DNA from: G965195345 sp965277775 | GTDB taxonomy: Bacteria > Pseudomonadota > Gammaproteobacteria > CAKMZV01 | Length of the DNA: 64,000 nucleotides | Assembly (NCBI GenBank): GCA_965277775.1 | Contig: OZ255843.1 | Coordinates: 1,488,001-1,552,000, forward strand | Direction: 5' to 3' | In this document: positions 17,363-27,011 of the stretch, in pieces | How the letters are laid out: each line of letters begins with the position of its first letter | Position numbering within the stretch: the first letter of the stretch is position 1 | Notes under the pieces: model-generated | Database searches by the model: none | The model's input: only the letters and a program-made list of their open reading frames with translations | What the model was told of the DNA's origin: nothing | Made by a program: the position numbers and the translations under genes

Positions 17363-19594
17363 TCACCTCCGTTTTGTCGTAGGAGCGGATTTTTTAGATT
17401 TTTTCTTCGGGCGTTTTTTTTCAGGACGACGTGTTTCAAGATCGCCGTCAACCGCCATCAGGTCAATTTTCTTATCCTCTAATGAGACTTTATTGATGAC
17501 TACACTGATCTGGTCGCCAATGCTGTATTGTTTGCCGTGGCGTTCACCGCGGAGTTGGTGACGGACTTCATCATAGCGGTAATAGTCGGTTTTAAGTGCG
17601 GAAACATGGATTAAACCATCAATGCCGATCGATTCAAGGAAGACAAACAAACCAAAAGGCATGACACCGCTGATACTGCCTTGAAACACTTCGCCAACGT
17701 GATTGAGGGCAAACTGGGCTTTTAAAAATAGGCTGACATCGCGCGTGGCATCATCGGCACGACGCTCGGTTCGTGAACAATGTTCACCGAGCTCAACCCA
17801 TTGTTTGTCGTTGGTGCTTTTGGGTGCCTCGCCTGTTTCTATAACGGCTCGGATGGCGCGATGTGCGAGTAAATCGGGATAGCGACGAATGGGGGAGGTG
17901 AAATGGGTGTATTCGGGAAAATTTAAGCCAAAATGGCCAATGTTTTCTGGACTATAAACTGCTTGTTTGAAGGTTCTTAATACCGCCATCTGTAACATGG
18001 CTTTTTGCGGCATATCTTTGGTGGCTTCAATGAGGTTGCAAAAGTGTATGGGCTGCGGGTGTTCCTTGCCACCCAAGTGCAGATTTAAGTCGCTTAAGGT
18101 GGTGCGCAGTGCTTGAACTTTCTCCGTTGCGGGCTCATCGTGCACTCGATATAACAAAGGAATATTGCGTTGTTTTAGAAAGCGCGCCGTGGCAATATTG
18201 GCCAAGAGCATGCACTCTTCAATGATTTTATGCGAACGTTTGATGACATAAGGTTTGACTCCGCTGATGCACCCATCGTCATCAAATGACATGACCATTT
18301 GAGTGCTTTCAATTTCCATAGCGCCTCTTTTTTTGCGCCCCGCTTTTAGGCGGTCGTACAGTTGGTCGAGGTGGTTAAGGTTTTTAGCGACGGTTTTGGG
18401 GGATTGGGTTTTGGCTGGTTGGTCAATAAAAGCCGCGACCTCGTTGTACGTCAGACGAGCGTGTGATTGGATAACGGCTTTGTAAAAATCAAAGCGCACC
18501 AGTTCACCATTTGAATTGATGTCCATATCGCAGACGATGCAAAGGCGATCTTCGTGCGGTTTTAATGAGCAGAGGCCATTAGATAAGACCTCGGGCAACA
18601 TGGGCACGACTTGGTTGGGGAAATAAACAGAGTTACCGCGTTTTATAGCTTCTTTGTCCAAGGGGCTATTGGGTTTGACGTAATGCGCCACGTCGGCTAT
18701 GGCCACCATCAGGTGCCAGCCTTTGTCGGATTGTTCGGCAAAAACGGCATCGTCAAAATCTCTGGCATCTTCGCCATCGATTGTCACGAATGCTTTTTGG
18801 CGCAGATCAGTGCGTTGTTTTAAGTCTTTCTTACTCAAGGTGTCGCTGAATGCGTCGGCTTGTTTCAACAGGCTATTGGGCCATTCCCACGGGATGCCGT
18901 AAGCGCGTAGCGCCATGTTGATTTCTAAGCTGCCATTGCCACGATGTCCGAGTATGGTAATGACCTCTCCGATGGGCGGTGAATGTTTGGTGGGTTGGTG
19001 GGTGATTTTGACTTCTGCAATCTGGTTGACGAATTTTTTATTGCCGTTCGGCACGATGACGTCTAAAGTGAAATGTTGGGCGGTGGGCCTGACAAACATC
19101 ACGCCGCTTTCTTGAAATAAGGTTCCAACCACTTTGGTCGTGTTACGTTTAAGGATTTCAGCAATGGCAATTTCTTGTCGGCCTTTGGTAGGCGCTTTAT
19201 CTACGGCATAGACCATGACCAGGTCGCCATGAAAAACCTTGCGCATTTCAGAAGGTGAAATGAAGTAACGCTGCTCAGTATCGGTCTTATCGAGATAGCC
19301 ATAGCCGTCAGGGTGCCCAAAAACCACGCCTTTGATGAGGTTCATGCGATTGACCAGACCATATTTCTTATTGCGATTGCGCAGGATTTGACCATCGCGT
19401 TCCATGGCTCTCAAGCGGTAGGTCAATGGACGCTCCAACTCAGGCGGAACGTTTAGGATTTGGTACAGTTGCAGTAAGCTGGTGGGGGTCGCTTCCTGCT
19501 CAAGAGCATTAATGATCAACTCTCTTGAGGGCACGGGGTTTGTTACCTGCTCCTCGATTTTTTTTGAGGCCGGTTTATTCTTAGGATTAGGCAT
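17363..19594 (-). CDS. rnr: Ribonuclease R
   Basis: A 743-residue processive 3'-to-5' exoribonuclease that degrades structured RNA. The N-terminal winged-helix region and cold-shock (OB) domains are followed by the RNB catalytic domain with DGEDARDFDDAVF (the Asp cluster that binds Mg2+) and NIGHFGLNFPEYTHFTSPIRRY. A C-terminal S1 domain (FQGSISGVMPFGLFVFLESI) and a lysine-rich tail (EKKRPKKKSKKSAPTTKRR) come last. The basic tail and length distinguish it from RNase II. It is followed by rlmB 4 bases later and preceded by purA by 6 bases, so purA-rnr-rlmB are probably co-transcribed. Confidence 0.97.
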   Translation of the reverse strand: MPNPKNKPASKKIEEQVTNPVPSRELIINALEQEATPTSLLQLYQILNVPPELERPLTYRLRAMERDGQILRNRNKKYGLVNRMNLIKGVVFGHPDGYGYLDKTDTEQRYFISPSEMRKVFHGDLVMVYAVDKAPTKGRQEIAIAEILKRNTTKVVGTLFQESGVMFVRPTAQHFTLDVIVPNGNKKFVNQIAEVKITHQPTKHSPPIGEVITILGHRGNGSLEINMALRAYGIPWEWPNSLLKQADAFSDTLSKKDLKQRTDLRQKAFVTIDGEDARDFDDAVFAEQSDKGWHLMVAIADVAHYVKPNSPLDKEAIKRGNSVYFPNQVVPMLPEVLSNGLCSLKPHEDRLCIVCDMDINSNGELVRFDFYKAVIQSHARLTYNEVAAFIDQPAKTQSPKTVAKNLNHLDQLYDRLKAGRKKRGAMEIESTQMVMSFDDDGCISGVKPYVIKRSHKIIEECMLLANIATARFLKQRNIPLLYRVHDEPATEKVQALRTTLSDLNLHLGGKEHPQPIHFCNLIEATKDMPQKAMLQMAVLRTFKQAVYSPENIGHFGLNFPEYTHFTSPIRRYPDLLAHRAIRAVIETGEAPKSTNDKQWVELGEHCSRTERRADDATRDVSLFLKAQFALNHVGEVFQGSISGVMPFGLFVFLESIGIDGLIHVSALKTDYYRYDEVRHQLRGERHGKQYSIGDQISVVINKVSLEDKKIDLMAVDGDLETRRPEKKRPKKKSKKSAPTTKRR

Positions 19595-19600
19595 ATATGA

Positions 19601-20905
19601 TTAGTGTTTTATAAACGTCTGGGCTCGATCTGGACCAACAGAGATGATGGAAATGGGTGTGGCTAATTCAGTTTCTATGAAGTTTAAATAGGTCTTGGCT
19701 TCAGCTGGGAGATCGTCAAAATGTTTGATGTCGGCAGTGGATGTCATCCAACCTTTAAAAGTTTGATAGATGGGTTTGACTTGGGCCAAATCATCTGCAC
19801 TCAATGAGGTGTTTGAGACGACTTTGCCATCGATTTCATAACTGACACAAACTTCAATTTGGGGCAGTTGATCCAAGACGTCCATTTTGGTCATGCAAAT
19901 GCCGTCCAAACCATTCAACATCAATGATCGGCGTAGGATGACTAAATCGAGCCAACCGCAGCGACGTGGCCGACCGGTTGTGGCGCCCACTTCAAATCCG
20001 ACTTCACCCAAGTAATGGCCAATCTTGCCAGGCTCGTCGGGTTGCTCTGTGGGTAAGGGGCCACTGCCAACGCGTGTGGTGTAGGCTTTGACAATGCCAA
20101 GCGTGTAGTCTAAAGCGTTTGCGGGCAAACCACAGCCAACGCCAGCACCGCCTGCGACTGTGTTGGAAGAGGTGACAAAGGGATAAGTGCCGTGGTCAAT
20201 GTCTAATAGTGTGCCTTGAGCACCTTCGAGTAACAGCCGTTTATTATTTTTTCGGGCGTGGTCTAAGGCCAATGGTACGTCACAAATGTGCGATTTGAGC
20301 TCAGCGGCGTAGGCGTGTAATTGATCCCACTGCGCCTCAATGTCAACTTCGGGGCTGTCATAGTAATTTTTTAAGGTGAAGTTATGATAATCCGCAAGGT
20401 CTTCATATTGAGCACGGAAGGCTGGCAAGTTTAATAAACAGTTGGTGCGCAAACCGCGTCGTGCCACCTTGTCTTCGTACGCGGGTCCGATGCCATTTTG
20501 GGTTGTGCCAATGGCGTTAGCACCGCGTTTATTTTCTCTTGCGCCATCAAGCGCTGTATGGAAATTGAGGATGATCGGGGCGTTGTCACTGATCCAAAGG
20601 CGTTCTCTGACTTCTATGCCGTTTTGTTCTAAGGTTTTTATTTCTTTGAGCAGATGTGGGGGCGAGATGACGACGCCATTGCCAATATAACAATCTTTGT
20701 TGGGGTGCAATATGCCAGAAGGAATAAGATGTAGGACGGTTTTCTGACCATTGATGATGAGTGTGTGGCCGGCGTTATGACCGCCCTGAAAGCGGACGAT
20801 GACATCAGATGTCTCGCTGAGCCAATCGACGATTTTACCTTTGCCTTCATCTCCCCATTGGGTGCCAAAAACGCCGATGTTTTGTGCTTTGCTGAATGTG
20901 GTCAT
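19601..20905 (-). CDS. purA: Adenylosuccinate synthetase
   Basis: Joins IMP and aspartate with GTP to make adenylosuccinate, the first committed step to AMP. 434 residues, standard size. It has the GTP-binding GTQWGDEGKGKIVDWL at the N-terminus, FQGGHNAGHTL, the GIGPAYEDK loop, and TTGRPRRCGWLD near the C-terminus. The ATG at 20905 is used; an in-frame TTG one codon upstream is less likely. It sits between hisZ and rnr on the same strand with 10- and 6-base gaps. The hflK-hflC-(DUF2065)-hisZ-purA-rnr-rlmB order is a known gammaproteobacterial arrangement. Confidence 0.98.
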   Translation of the reverse strand: MTTFSKAQNIGVFGTQWGDEGKGKIVDWLSETSDVIVRFQGGHNAGHTLIINGQKTVLHLIPSGILHPNKDCYIGNGVVISPPHLLKEIKTLEQNGIEVRERLWISDNAPIILNFHTALDGARENKRGANAIGTTQNGIGPAYEDKVARRGLRTNCLLNLPAFRAQYEDLADYHNFTLKNYYDSPEVDIEAQWDQLHAYAAELKSHICDVPLALDHARKNNKRLLLEGAQGTLLDIDHGTYPFVTSSNTVAGGAGVGCGLPANALDYTLGIVKAYTTRVGSGPLPTEQPDEPGKIGHYLGEVGFEVGATTGRPRRCGWLDLVILRRSLMLNGLDGICMTKMDVLDQLPQIEVCVSYEIDGKVVSNTSLSADDLAQVKPIYQTFKGWMTSTADIKHFDDLPAEAKTYLNFIETELATPISIISVGPDRAQTFIKH

Positions 20906-20915
20906 CAATGCGCCT

Positions 20916-21842
20916 TTATAAACAAGCCATGACGCGATTTAATTCAAAACTGAAACCATTGGCAGGTCGTGCGTGACCAAAGGGTTCGCCAATCCCGTCA
21001 TAGCGGCCACCCCGCGCAACGATTTGATTATTTGAATAAAGTCGCCAGTTTAAACCGCTGTACATCTCCCAACTTTGGGTTTCAGAAAAATCAAAATGAA
21101 ACCGTATGGCTGGAAATTGTTGGCTCAACTGAGTATGGATTTGGGCGGTTTGCTTGAGCAGTGGCTGTATTTGTGCAACTGCGCTCGTCAGTTGTTCTGT
21201 TATAACGGTGAGATCATCACCGTTTAAGCGCAACAGGTGCAACAGTTGAGGCTGCTCGATTTTTTGCAAATAGGCTTCTAAATCTGGATGCGATCGACGC
21301 TTTAAGATGTCAATGACGCGGTTCTTTTGTTCGTCGCTGAGCGCTTGCAGGTGGTTTTTAAGAATGCCGGTGTGACCGATGTCTAAGGTCAAGTTGGTCA
21401 ATGTGGCGATCTCGCATAATTGCAGGGCAATGGTCAAACATTCTATGTCAGCGGTTAGGCTGTCATCTCCAAAAATTTCAGCGCCAATCTGATAGGGATT
21501 GCGTTGGGTGCGTAATTGCGCATTGGGGCGATGTAGCACTTCACCTGCATAGAAGTATTTGGCAATTTTATGTTGTTTTAAGTTGGCATCGACCCGCGCA
21601 GATTGTGCGGTCATATCGGCTCGTATGGCAATTTCTTCATTGTTGCCATCGCTGACCAAACAAAGGTTTATGTTTGGGTTTGTGCTTTTCAGAGCTGCGC
21701 TGTACTCGATGATGGGGGGATGAATGTAGGCGTAGCCTTGTTCATCGAGCGCGTCCAAAAAGCGCCGCCGCATAAGCTCAAACTGCCAGGCTTGAGGCGG
21801 TCTAAGATCATCTAATTGGGGCGGGAGTTGCCAGAGTTTCAT
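20916..21842 (-). CDS. hisZ: ATP phosphoribosyltransferase regulatory subunit (HisZ), short form
   Basis: A histidyl-tRNA-synthetase-like protein with no aminoacylation role; in organisms with the short HisG it forms the hetero-octamer that starts histidine synthesis and senses histidine. The class II synthetase fold is visible: RRRFLDALDEQGYAYIHPPIIEY (in part) for motif 1, IRADMTAQSARVDA and HRPNAQLRTQRNPYQIGAEIFG for motif 2, and ARGGRYDGIGEPFGH toward the end. At 308 residues it is shorter than the roughly 390-residue pseudomonad proteins and stops soon after motif 3 (FELNRVMACL), so it lacks the C-terminal domain. The identification rests on these motifs and its place beside purA. Confidence 0.88.
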   Translation of the reverse strand: MKLWQLPPQLDDLRPPQAWQFELMRRRFLDALDEQGYAYIHPPIIEYSAALKSTNPNINLCLVSDGNNEEIAIRADMTAQSARVDANLKQHKIAKYFYAGEVLHRPNAQLRTQRNPYQIGAEIFGDDSLTADIECLTIALQLCEIATLTNLTLDIGHTGILKNHLQALSDEQKNRVIDILKRRSHPDLEAYLQKIEQPQLLHLLRLNGDDLTVITEQLTSAVAQIQPLLKQTAQIHTQLSQQFPAIRFHFDFSETQSWEMYSGLNWRLYSNNQIVARGGRYDGIGEPFGHARPANGFSFELNRVMACL

Positions 21843-21846
21843 TACG

Positions 21847-22029
21847 TTATGATAAAAACTTGAGGAGGATGGCGCCTATTGTAATTAGGACCAGACCGAA
21901 TACGCGCAACTGATTGTCTGTACACAAGCCAATTTTTGCTAACATTTTTTGCCACGTTTTGGGAAATAAAGCGGGCATCAAACCTTCAATAATCAAAATG
22001 ATGCCCAGTATTTCTAAAATATTTTGCAT
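21847..22029 (-). CDS. DUF2065 family small membrane protein (YjeT-like)
   Basis: 60 residues with two hydrophobic segments (about 4-20 and 43-58) joined by a short basic loop containing FPKTWQKMLAKI. This matches the DUF2065/YjeT family, inner-membrane proteins of unknown function whose genes sit between hflC and purA in many gammaproteobacteria. Here it lies between hflC (53-base gap) and hisZ (4-base gap), which suggests co-transcription and a possible link to the HflKC complex, though no function is established. Confidence 0.85.
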   Translation of the reverse strand: MQNILEILGIILIIEGLMPALFPKTWQKMLAKIGLCTDNQLRVFGLVLITIGAILLKFLS

Positions 22030-22082
22030 GTCGCATCAAGATTAACAACAGCATCATTCAGCAATTGCGTGATGCAGCCTCT

Positions 22083-22958
22083 TTATTGTTGATTATTGAA
22101 AAAGTCAAAAAAGCGTGACTTTGTATCAAGCAACAAGAGGTCGTTCTTACTGTTAAAACTGCTTTCATAAGCAATCAAAGAACGGTAAAAACGATAAAAA
22201 TCAGCGTCTGAATTGTAGGCGTTGGCATAAATCTCAGAGGCTTTAGCATCACCATCACCGCGGGTTTTTTCAGATTCTCTATAGGCATCAGCAATGATGA
22301 TGATCCGTTTTCTGTCAACTTCAGCTTTGATTCGTTCTGATTGCTCTTGACCTTCGGAGCGTAGCTCTTTGGCAATTCTTTGACGCTCGGACTCCATTCT
22401 GCGATACACAGAATCATTGACTTCAGTGGGTAGATCAACGCGTTTGATGCGAACATCTATCACTTCAAAGCCGTATTTTTCTAAGGTCACTTTGTTTGCC
22501 GATTTGGAGATGATGTCCATAATTTGTTGGCGCTCACCACTGACGACTTCAAGCACTTCGCGTTTACCAAATTCTGCTCTCAGTCCATTGTTGATGATTT
22601 CAGTCAGACGGCTATTTGCCGCGCCGATAATATCTGCATTGGCGTTTAGAGAGGTGTAGAATCTTTTCAAATCTTTAATGCGCCATTTGGCAAATGAATC
22701 AACCTTCACCTTTTTCTTTTCTTTGGTCAAATAGATTGATGGGGGCGAATCCAATGTTTGAATACGGGCATCAAACTTTTTCACATTATTGATGAAGGGG
22801 ATTTTAAAGTGTAAACCAGGTTCAAAATCGGTTCTAACAATTTCACCAAACCGATCCAACAGCGCTCTTTGGCGTTCATCTACATAAAACAGTGCGCCAC
22901 TGATGATCACAGCAACCAGTGCGACTGTTATAAAAAATACAAATTTCATTCTATTCAT
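22083..22958 (-). CDS. hflC: HflC, SPFH-domain subunit of the HflKC membrane complex
   Basis: 291 residues. An N-terminal membrane anchor (about 5-25, VFFITVALVAVIISGALFYV) is followed by an SPFH/prohibitin domain and a long charged coiled coil (about 180-240, EVDRKRIIIIADAYRESEKT). HflC and HflK form a large periplasmic-facing cage around the FtsH protease and modulate its activity. The ATG overlaps the hflK stop by 4 bases. YRFYRSLIAYESSF near the C-terminus is a typical HflC segment. Confidence 0.97.
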   Translation of the reverse strand: MNRMKFVFFITVALVAVIISGALFYVDERQRALLDRFGEIVRTDFEPGLHFKIPFINNVKKFDARIQTLDSPPSIYLTKEKKKVKVDSFAKWRIKDLKRFYTSLNANADIIGAANSRLTEIINNGLRAEFGKREVLEVVSGERQQIMDIISKSANKVTLEKYGFEVIDVRIKRVDLPTEVNDSVYRRMESERQRIAKELRSEGQEQSERIKAEVDRKRIIIIADAYRESEKTRGDGDAKASEIYANAYNSDADFYRFYRSLIAYESSFNSKNDLLLLDTKSRFFDFFNNQQ

Positions 22959-24148
22959 CTTGTACGACCTCTTAAGGAATTGATCACACGCTCTGAGGTG
23001 TTCTCATTGTTGTTACTCGGGGCAGAACTTGGATCCTTCATAGGAATGGTTGTTCTGGAATCTGGGTTCAATAATTTATCTAAGGGCAGGAGCATAAGAT
23101 TGTTGCCAGAATCGACATCAAGCAAAATCTTGCTGCTTTTCTCAAAGACCTTTTGAATCGTTTGAATATAGAGGCGTTCACGGGTAATTTCAGGCGCTTT
23201 TTTGTAGGCATCTACAATGCTGGTAAAACGATCAGCTTCACCAGTTGATTCAGCAATGACGCGCTCACGATAAGCCAGGGCTTCCTCGGTGATACGAGCC
23301 GCTTCGCCTCGAGCTTGTGGCAATATTTGATTGGCATAGGCTTCGGCTTCGTTGACAAATCGTTCTTTGTCTTCACGGGCTTTAACGGCATCGTTAAAAG
23401 CGGCTTGTACTTGTTGTGGGGCACTTGCATCGCTCATGTTAACGGTGCGAATTTCAATGCCCGTTTGATAGTCATCCAAGGTGTTTTGCACCAACGACCG
23501 AACTTCTTCGACAACGCGTTCACGGCCATCGGTCAAGACATCATCCATTGAGCTTCTGCCCACAACTTCCCTTAAAGCACTTTCGGTGACTTGTCTGAGT
23601 GTTGCTGATGGATTGAAGACGTTAAAGAGGTAACTGCGGGGGTCCTTAATCGTATATTGCACACTGAGTTGAACATCGACGATGTTTTCATCTTGGGTCA
23701 ACATCAAGGCTTCGCTCAGGACACGGTTGGTATTACTGCCATTAACGCGAAAACCGATTTCTTCATTTCGGACACGCGAAATATTGACAACTTCAACCTT
23801 TTCAATAGGCGTTGGCAAATGCCAATTAAGCCCTTCGGTCGTTACATCGACAAACTTGCCAAAGCGGAGTACAACCCCCCGTTCGGCGCTCTGAATTTGG
23901 TAAAATCCCGAAGCACTCCAGACGACGATCCCGACAAATATCAACGACAGGATGATTTTAATGGGCATTGGTCTTGAATAGGTCGGTTCGCCCCCATCAC
24001 CCGCTTCGCCGCCATCCCCACCACTGGGTGGACGGCTTTTGTTTCCAAAAAGCCCCTGTAATTTTTTCATTAGGGCCTCTAACTCTTCGTTTGGTTTGTT
24101 GTTTCCGCCCCAAGGGTCATTAGGGCGACCTGGTTCATTCCAAGACAT
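22955..24148 (-). CDS. hflK: HflK, SPFH-domain subunit of the HflKC membrane complex
   Basis: 397 residues. The cytoplasmic N-terminus is glycine- and proline-rich (MSWNEPGRPNDPWGGNNKPN), followed by one membrane segment (about 64-86, KIILSLIFVGIVVWSASGFY), an SPFH domain, a charged coiled coil with repeated Ala/Glu/Arg, and a polar C-terminal tail rich in Asn. Partner of HflC in the FtsH-associated cage. First gene of the hflK-hflC-DUF2065-hisZ-purA-rnr-rlmB run on the minus strand. hfq and hflX, which commonly precede hflK, are absent here; rpsO lies upstream instead on the opposite strand. Confidence 0.97.
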   Translation of the reverse strand: MSWNEPGRPNDPWGGNNKPNEELEALMKKLQGLFGNKSRPPSGGDGGEAGDGGEPTYSRPMPIKIILSLIFVGIVVWSASGFYQIQSAERGVVLRFGKFVDVTTEGLNWHLPTPIEKVEVVNISRVRNEEIGFRVNGSNTNRVLSEALMLTQDENIVDVQLSVQYTIKDPRSYLFNVFNPSATLRQVTESALREVVGRSSMDDVLTDGRERVVEEVRSLVQNTLDDYQTGIEIRTVNMSDASAPQQVQAAFNDAVKAREDKERFVNEAEAYANQILPQARGEAARITEEALAYRERVIAESTGEADRFTSIVDAYKKAPEITRERLYIQTIQKVFEKSSKILLDVDSGNNLMLLPLDKLLNPDSRTTIPMKDPSSAPSNNNENTSERVINSLRGRTR

Positions 24149-24568
24149 AATGTTTGCTCCGCTGTTTAATGGATTGTCAAAAATTCAATTGAGTGATAGT
24201 CTATAAGATCTTTATAAAGTCGCTTGCATTCCAGACACAAAATATCAGTCATTAATTATTGTGATTGAGGTATTTGCGTACAAGTGCTGGGCATCATTCA
24301 TCTGCTGAGCGTATTTTATCATTTTATCTTTATGTTTATACTGCTATTGCAGGGCGAATTGGGCAATTCATCATTTATACGCAAAAATCGCTTTTTACCT
24401 TGAGTAGGAAGCCATTTGAATAAGGTTGTCATAAAACGCGTGGAGGTGCGTATAAAGAATGATAAGTAAAGGTAAATGTGCGATATAATGCGCGAACTGT
24501 CCATACTGTCAGCGATTGTGGTTTGGTCATTATTTTTAGATCGCTCAAACTTAAAAAAGGAGTTTTAT
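24149..24568. promoter_or_regulatory. Divergent intergenic region hflK / rpsO
   Basis: A 420-base gap without a supported gene. A perfect TATAAT at 24484-24489 lies about 80 bases before rpsO and is its likely -10; the -35 region at 17 bases (GATAAG) is poor. A 14-base palindrome GAATTGGGCAATTC is at 24356-24369. A 61-codon minus-strand frame at 24319-24504 has low complexity and no recognisable features. The hflK promoter must be in the left part but was not resolved. Confidence 0.45.
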
Positions 24569-24838
24569 ATGTTCATGGATGCAAAAACCAAAAAATCCAT
24601 TATTCAAGAGTACGCGCAGCATGAAGGAGACACAGGCTCTCCAGAAGTTCAGGTTGCTTTGCTCACGTTCAGTATCAAACATCTTACTGAACATTTCAAA
24701 GTTCATAAGAAAGATCATCATTCAAGACAAGGCCTTTTGCGTCAAGTGAATCGTCGTCGTCGTTTACTCAAATACGTTAAAAGTAAATCTCAAGCACGTT
24801 ATCTTGAATTGATTGAACGTCTAGGGTTAAGAAAATAA
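24569..24838 (+). CDS. rpsO: 30S ribosomal protein S15
   Basis: 89 residues, exactly the E. coli length, beginning MFMDAKTKK. Primary 16S rRNA-binding protein of the small subunit that nucleates the central domain. The conserved HHSRQGLLRQVNRRRRLL and YLELIERLGLR are present. The ATG at 24569 is chosen because AAAGGAG lies 7 bases upstream; a longer in-frame extension to 24476 would run through the promoter. Followed by pnp after 85 bases, the standard rpsO-pnp operon. Confidence 0.97.
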   Translation: MFMDAKTKKSIIQEYAQHEGDTGSPEVQVALLTFSIKHLTEHFKVHKKDHHSRQGLLRQVNRRRRLLKYVKSKSQARYLELIERLGLRK

Positions 24839-24840
24839 CG

Positions 24841-24860
24841 AACAGAGCAAAGGTTCTGTT
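24841..24860 (+). promoter_or_regulatory. Hairpin between rpsO and pnp
   Basis: AACAGA (24841-24846) pairs with TCTGTT (24855-24860) just after the rpsO stop. There is no T-run, so it is not a strong terminator. In E. coli the rpsO-pnp leader is an RNase III processing site for PNPase autocontrol; a similar role here is only possible, because the stem is short. Confidence 0.35.
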
Positions 24861-24923
24861 GGTTGTTAAAACACACACAAATCGGTTTGGATGTAGAACA
24901 TTCAAACAAAGGAAAAGTAAAAA

Positions 24924-27011
24924 ATGAAATTTAACATTGTAGAGAAGAGTTTCCAGTATGGATCTCAAAAAGTGACTCTGCGTACGGGTGAAATTGCCCG
25001 TCAGGCTTCAGGGTCAGTAGAAGTTCAAATGGGCGATACAACCGTATTGGTTGCTGCTGTAGGCTCAAAAACCGCCAAAGAAGGTCAGTCTTTCTTTCCA
25101 TTAACCGTCAACTACATCGAAAAGCATTATGCGGCAGGCAGTATTCCTGGCAGTTTTTTCCGCAGAGAAGGTCGTCCAACTGAGAAAGAGACCTTGCTTT
25201 CGCGTTTGATCGATCGCCCCATCCGCCCTTTGTTTCCCAAAGGCTTCATGAACGAAGTTCAAGTGACGGCTCAGGTCATGTCACAAGACCCGAACATGGG
25301 CGCAGAAGTGGCAGCCATGCTTGGCACGTCTGCGGCATTAGCGCTTTCGGGCATGCCTTTTAATGGTCCAATTGGTGCAGCACGAGTGGGTTATGTTGAT
25401 AACGAAATGGTGCTTAATCCAACCAACAGCCAATTGCAAAAATCGGCGCTAAACTTGTCGGTTGCAGGCACTGAAAGTGCGGTTTTGATGGTTGAATCTG
25501 AAGCGAGTGAATTGCCTGAACAAGTCATGTTAGACGCGGTCATGTTTGGACATGAACAAATGCAAGTTGCCATCAATATCATTAATGAAATGGTCGCAGA
25601 AGCGGGCAAACCAAAATGGGGCTGGGAGGCACCAGATGCTGATTTGGACGTCAGAGCACAAGTGGCTCAAACGGCTGAAAAAGACATGGCAGAAGCTTAT
25701 ACTGAAACCGAAAAATTGGCGCGACAAGATAAAATTCGAGCCATTAAGGATGCAGCCAAAGCCGCGTTGATCAATGAATCTGAAGATAATTCAGAGGCTG
25801 TTTCAAGTGAATTAAACCGCTTGGAGAAAAACCTAGTTCGCCAGCGGATTTTGCAAGACCAACCCCGCATTGATGGACGTGACTTATCCACGGTTCGGCC
25901 CATAGCAACGCGTTGTGGTGTGCTACCAAGAGTACATGGTTCTGCCTTGTTTACCCGTGGTGAAACACAAGCCATTGTCACGGTGACCATGGGCACAGAG
26001 CGTGATGCTCAGCGTATTGACGACATCGAAGGCGAATGGTCTTCAAAATGTATGTTTCATTACAACTTTCCCCCTTATTCTGTGGGTGAATGTGGTCGCT
26101 CTGGCGGGACCTCTCGGCGTGAGATTGGTCATGGTCGTTTGGCTCATAGAGGCATTACTGCGGTTTTACCCAAAGAGGACGACTTCCCTTATGTGTTGAG
26201 AATGGTTTCTGAAATTACGGAGTCAAACGGCTCAAGCTCAATGGCTTCGGTCTGTGGTTCATCCATGGCTTTGATGGATGCCGGCGTTCCCATCAGTGCA
26301 CCCGTTGCTGGGATTGCCATGGGTCTGGTCAAAGAAGGTGATGATTACCGCGTATTGTCTGACATCATGGGTGATGAAGACCATCTTGGTGATATGGATT
26401 TTAAAGTGGCGGGCACGAGCAAAGGCATTACAGCCTTACAGATGGACATTAAGATCGAAGGCATCACCCGTGAGATTATGGAAAAAGCATTGTTGCAAGC
26501 CAACACAGGGCGCTTACATATCCTCAGTGAAATGGCTAAAACCATTACCATGCCCCGATCAGATTATTCAAAATATGCCCCAAGATTAATTACAGTTAAA
26601 GTCCCCGTTGATAAAATTGGTGACATCATCGGTAAAGGTGGCTCGGTCATCCGTTCGATTCAAGAAGATACGGGCGCGGAAATATCAATCAATGATGATG
26701 GCGTTGTGACCATTGCTGCGGTTGACGGTGAGGCTTCAGATAAAGCGAAGGCGATCGTTGAACAATTGATTGAAGAAGTTGAATTGAATCGTGTTTACGA
26801 AGGCAAGGTCATAAAAGTCGTTGATTTTGGCGCTTTTGTTTCTGTGCTACCGAGCAAAGAAGGCTTGGTCCATATTTCAGAAATTGCCAACGAGCGCGTG
26901 AAAGATGTCAAAGACTACATCAATGAAGGCGATTTGGTTCGGGTTAAAGTCATCAACATCGACAAACAAGGTCGTATTCGGTTGTCAATGAAGGCCTTAT
27001 TGGGATCATAA
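24924..27011 (+). CDS. pnp: Polyribonucleotide nucleotidyltransferase (PNPase)
   Basis: 695 residues; a phosphorolytic 3'-to-5' exoribonuclease and part of the RNA degradosome. Two RNase PH domains flank a helical linker (first begins at FQYGSQKVTLRTGEIARQ; second contains VHGSALFTRGETQAIVTVT). These are followed by a KH domain with IGDIIGKGGSVIRSIQEDTG and a C-terminal S1 domain (YEGKVIKVVDFGAFVSVLP). All expected domains are intact. AAGGAAA lies just before the ATG. The lgt ATG follows the stop with no gap. Confidence 0.98.
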   Translation: MKFNIVEKSFQYGSQKVTLRTGEIARQASGSVEVQMGDTTVLVAAVGSKTAKEGQSFFPLTVNYIEKHYAAGSIPGSFFRREGRPTEKETLLSRLIDRPIRPLFPKGFMNEVQVTAQVMSQDPNMGAEVAAMLGTSAALALSGMPFNGPIGAARVGYVDNEMVLNPTNSQLQKSALNLSVAGTESAVLMVESEASELPEQVMLDAVMFGHEQMQVAINIINEMVAEAGKPKWGWEAPDADLDVRAQVAQTAEKDMAEAYTETEKLARQDKIRAIKDAAKAALINESEDNSEAVSSELNRLEKNLVRQRILQDQPRIDGRDLSTVRPIATRCGVLPRVHGSALFTRGETQAIVTVTMGTERDAQRIDDIEGEWSSKCMFHYNFPPYSVGECGRSGGTSRREIGHGRLAHRGITAVLPKEDDFPYVLRMVSEITESNGSSSMASVCGSSMALMDAGVPISAPVAGIAMGLVKEGDDYRVLSDIMGDEDHLGDMDFKVAGTSKGITALQMDIKIEGITREIMEKALLQANTGRLHILSEMAKTITMPRSDYSKYAPRLITVKVPVDKIGDIIGKGGSVIRSIQEDTGAEISINDDGVVTIAAVDGEASDKAKAIVEQLIEEVELNRVYEGKVIKVVDFGAFVSVLPSKEGLVHISEIANERVKDVKDYINEGDLVRVKVINIDKQGRIRLSMKALLGS

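Noticed and set aside
24319..24504. 61-codon minus-strand frame between hflK and rpsO
   Set aside because: Overlaps the rpsO promoter region, low complexity, no ribosome site.
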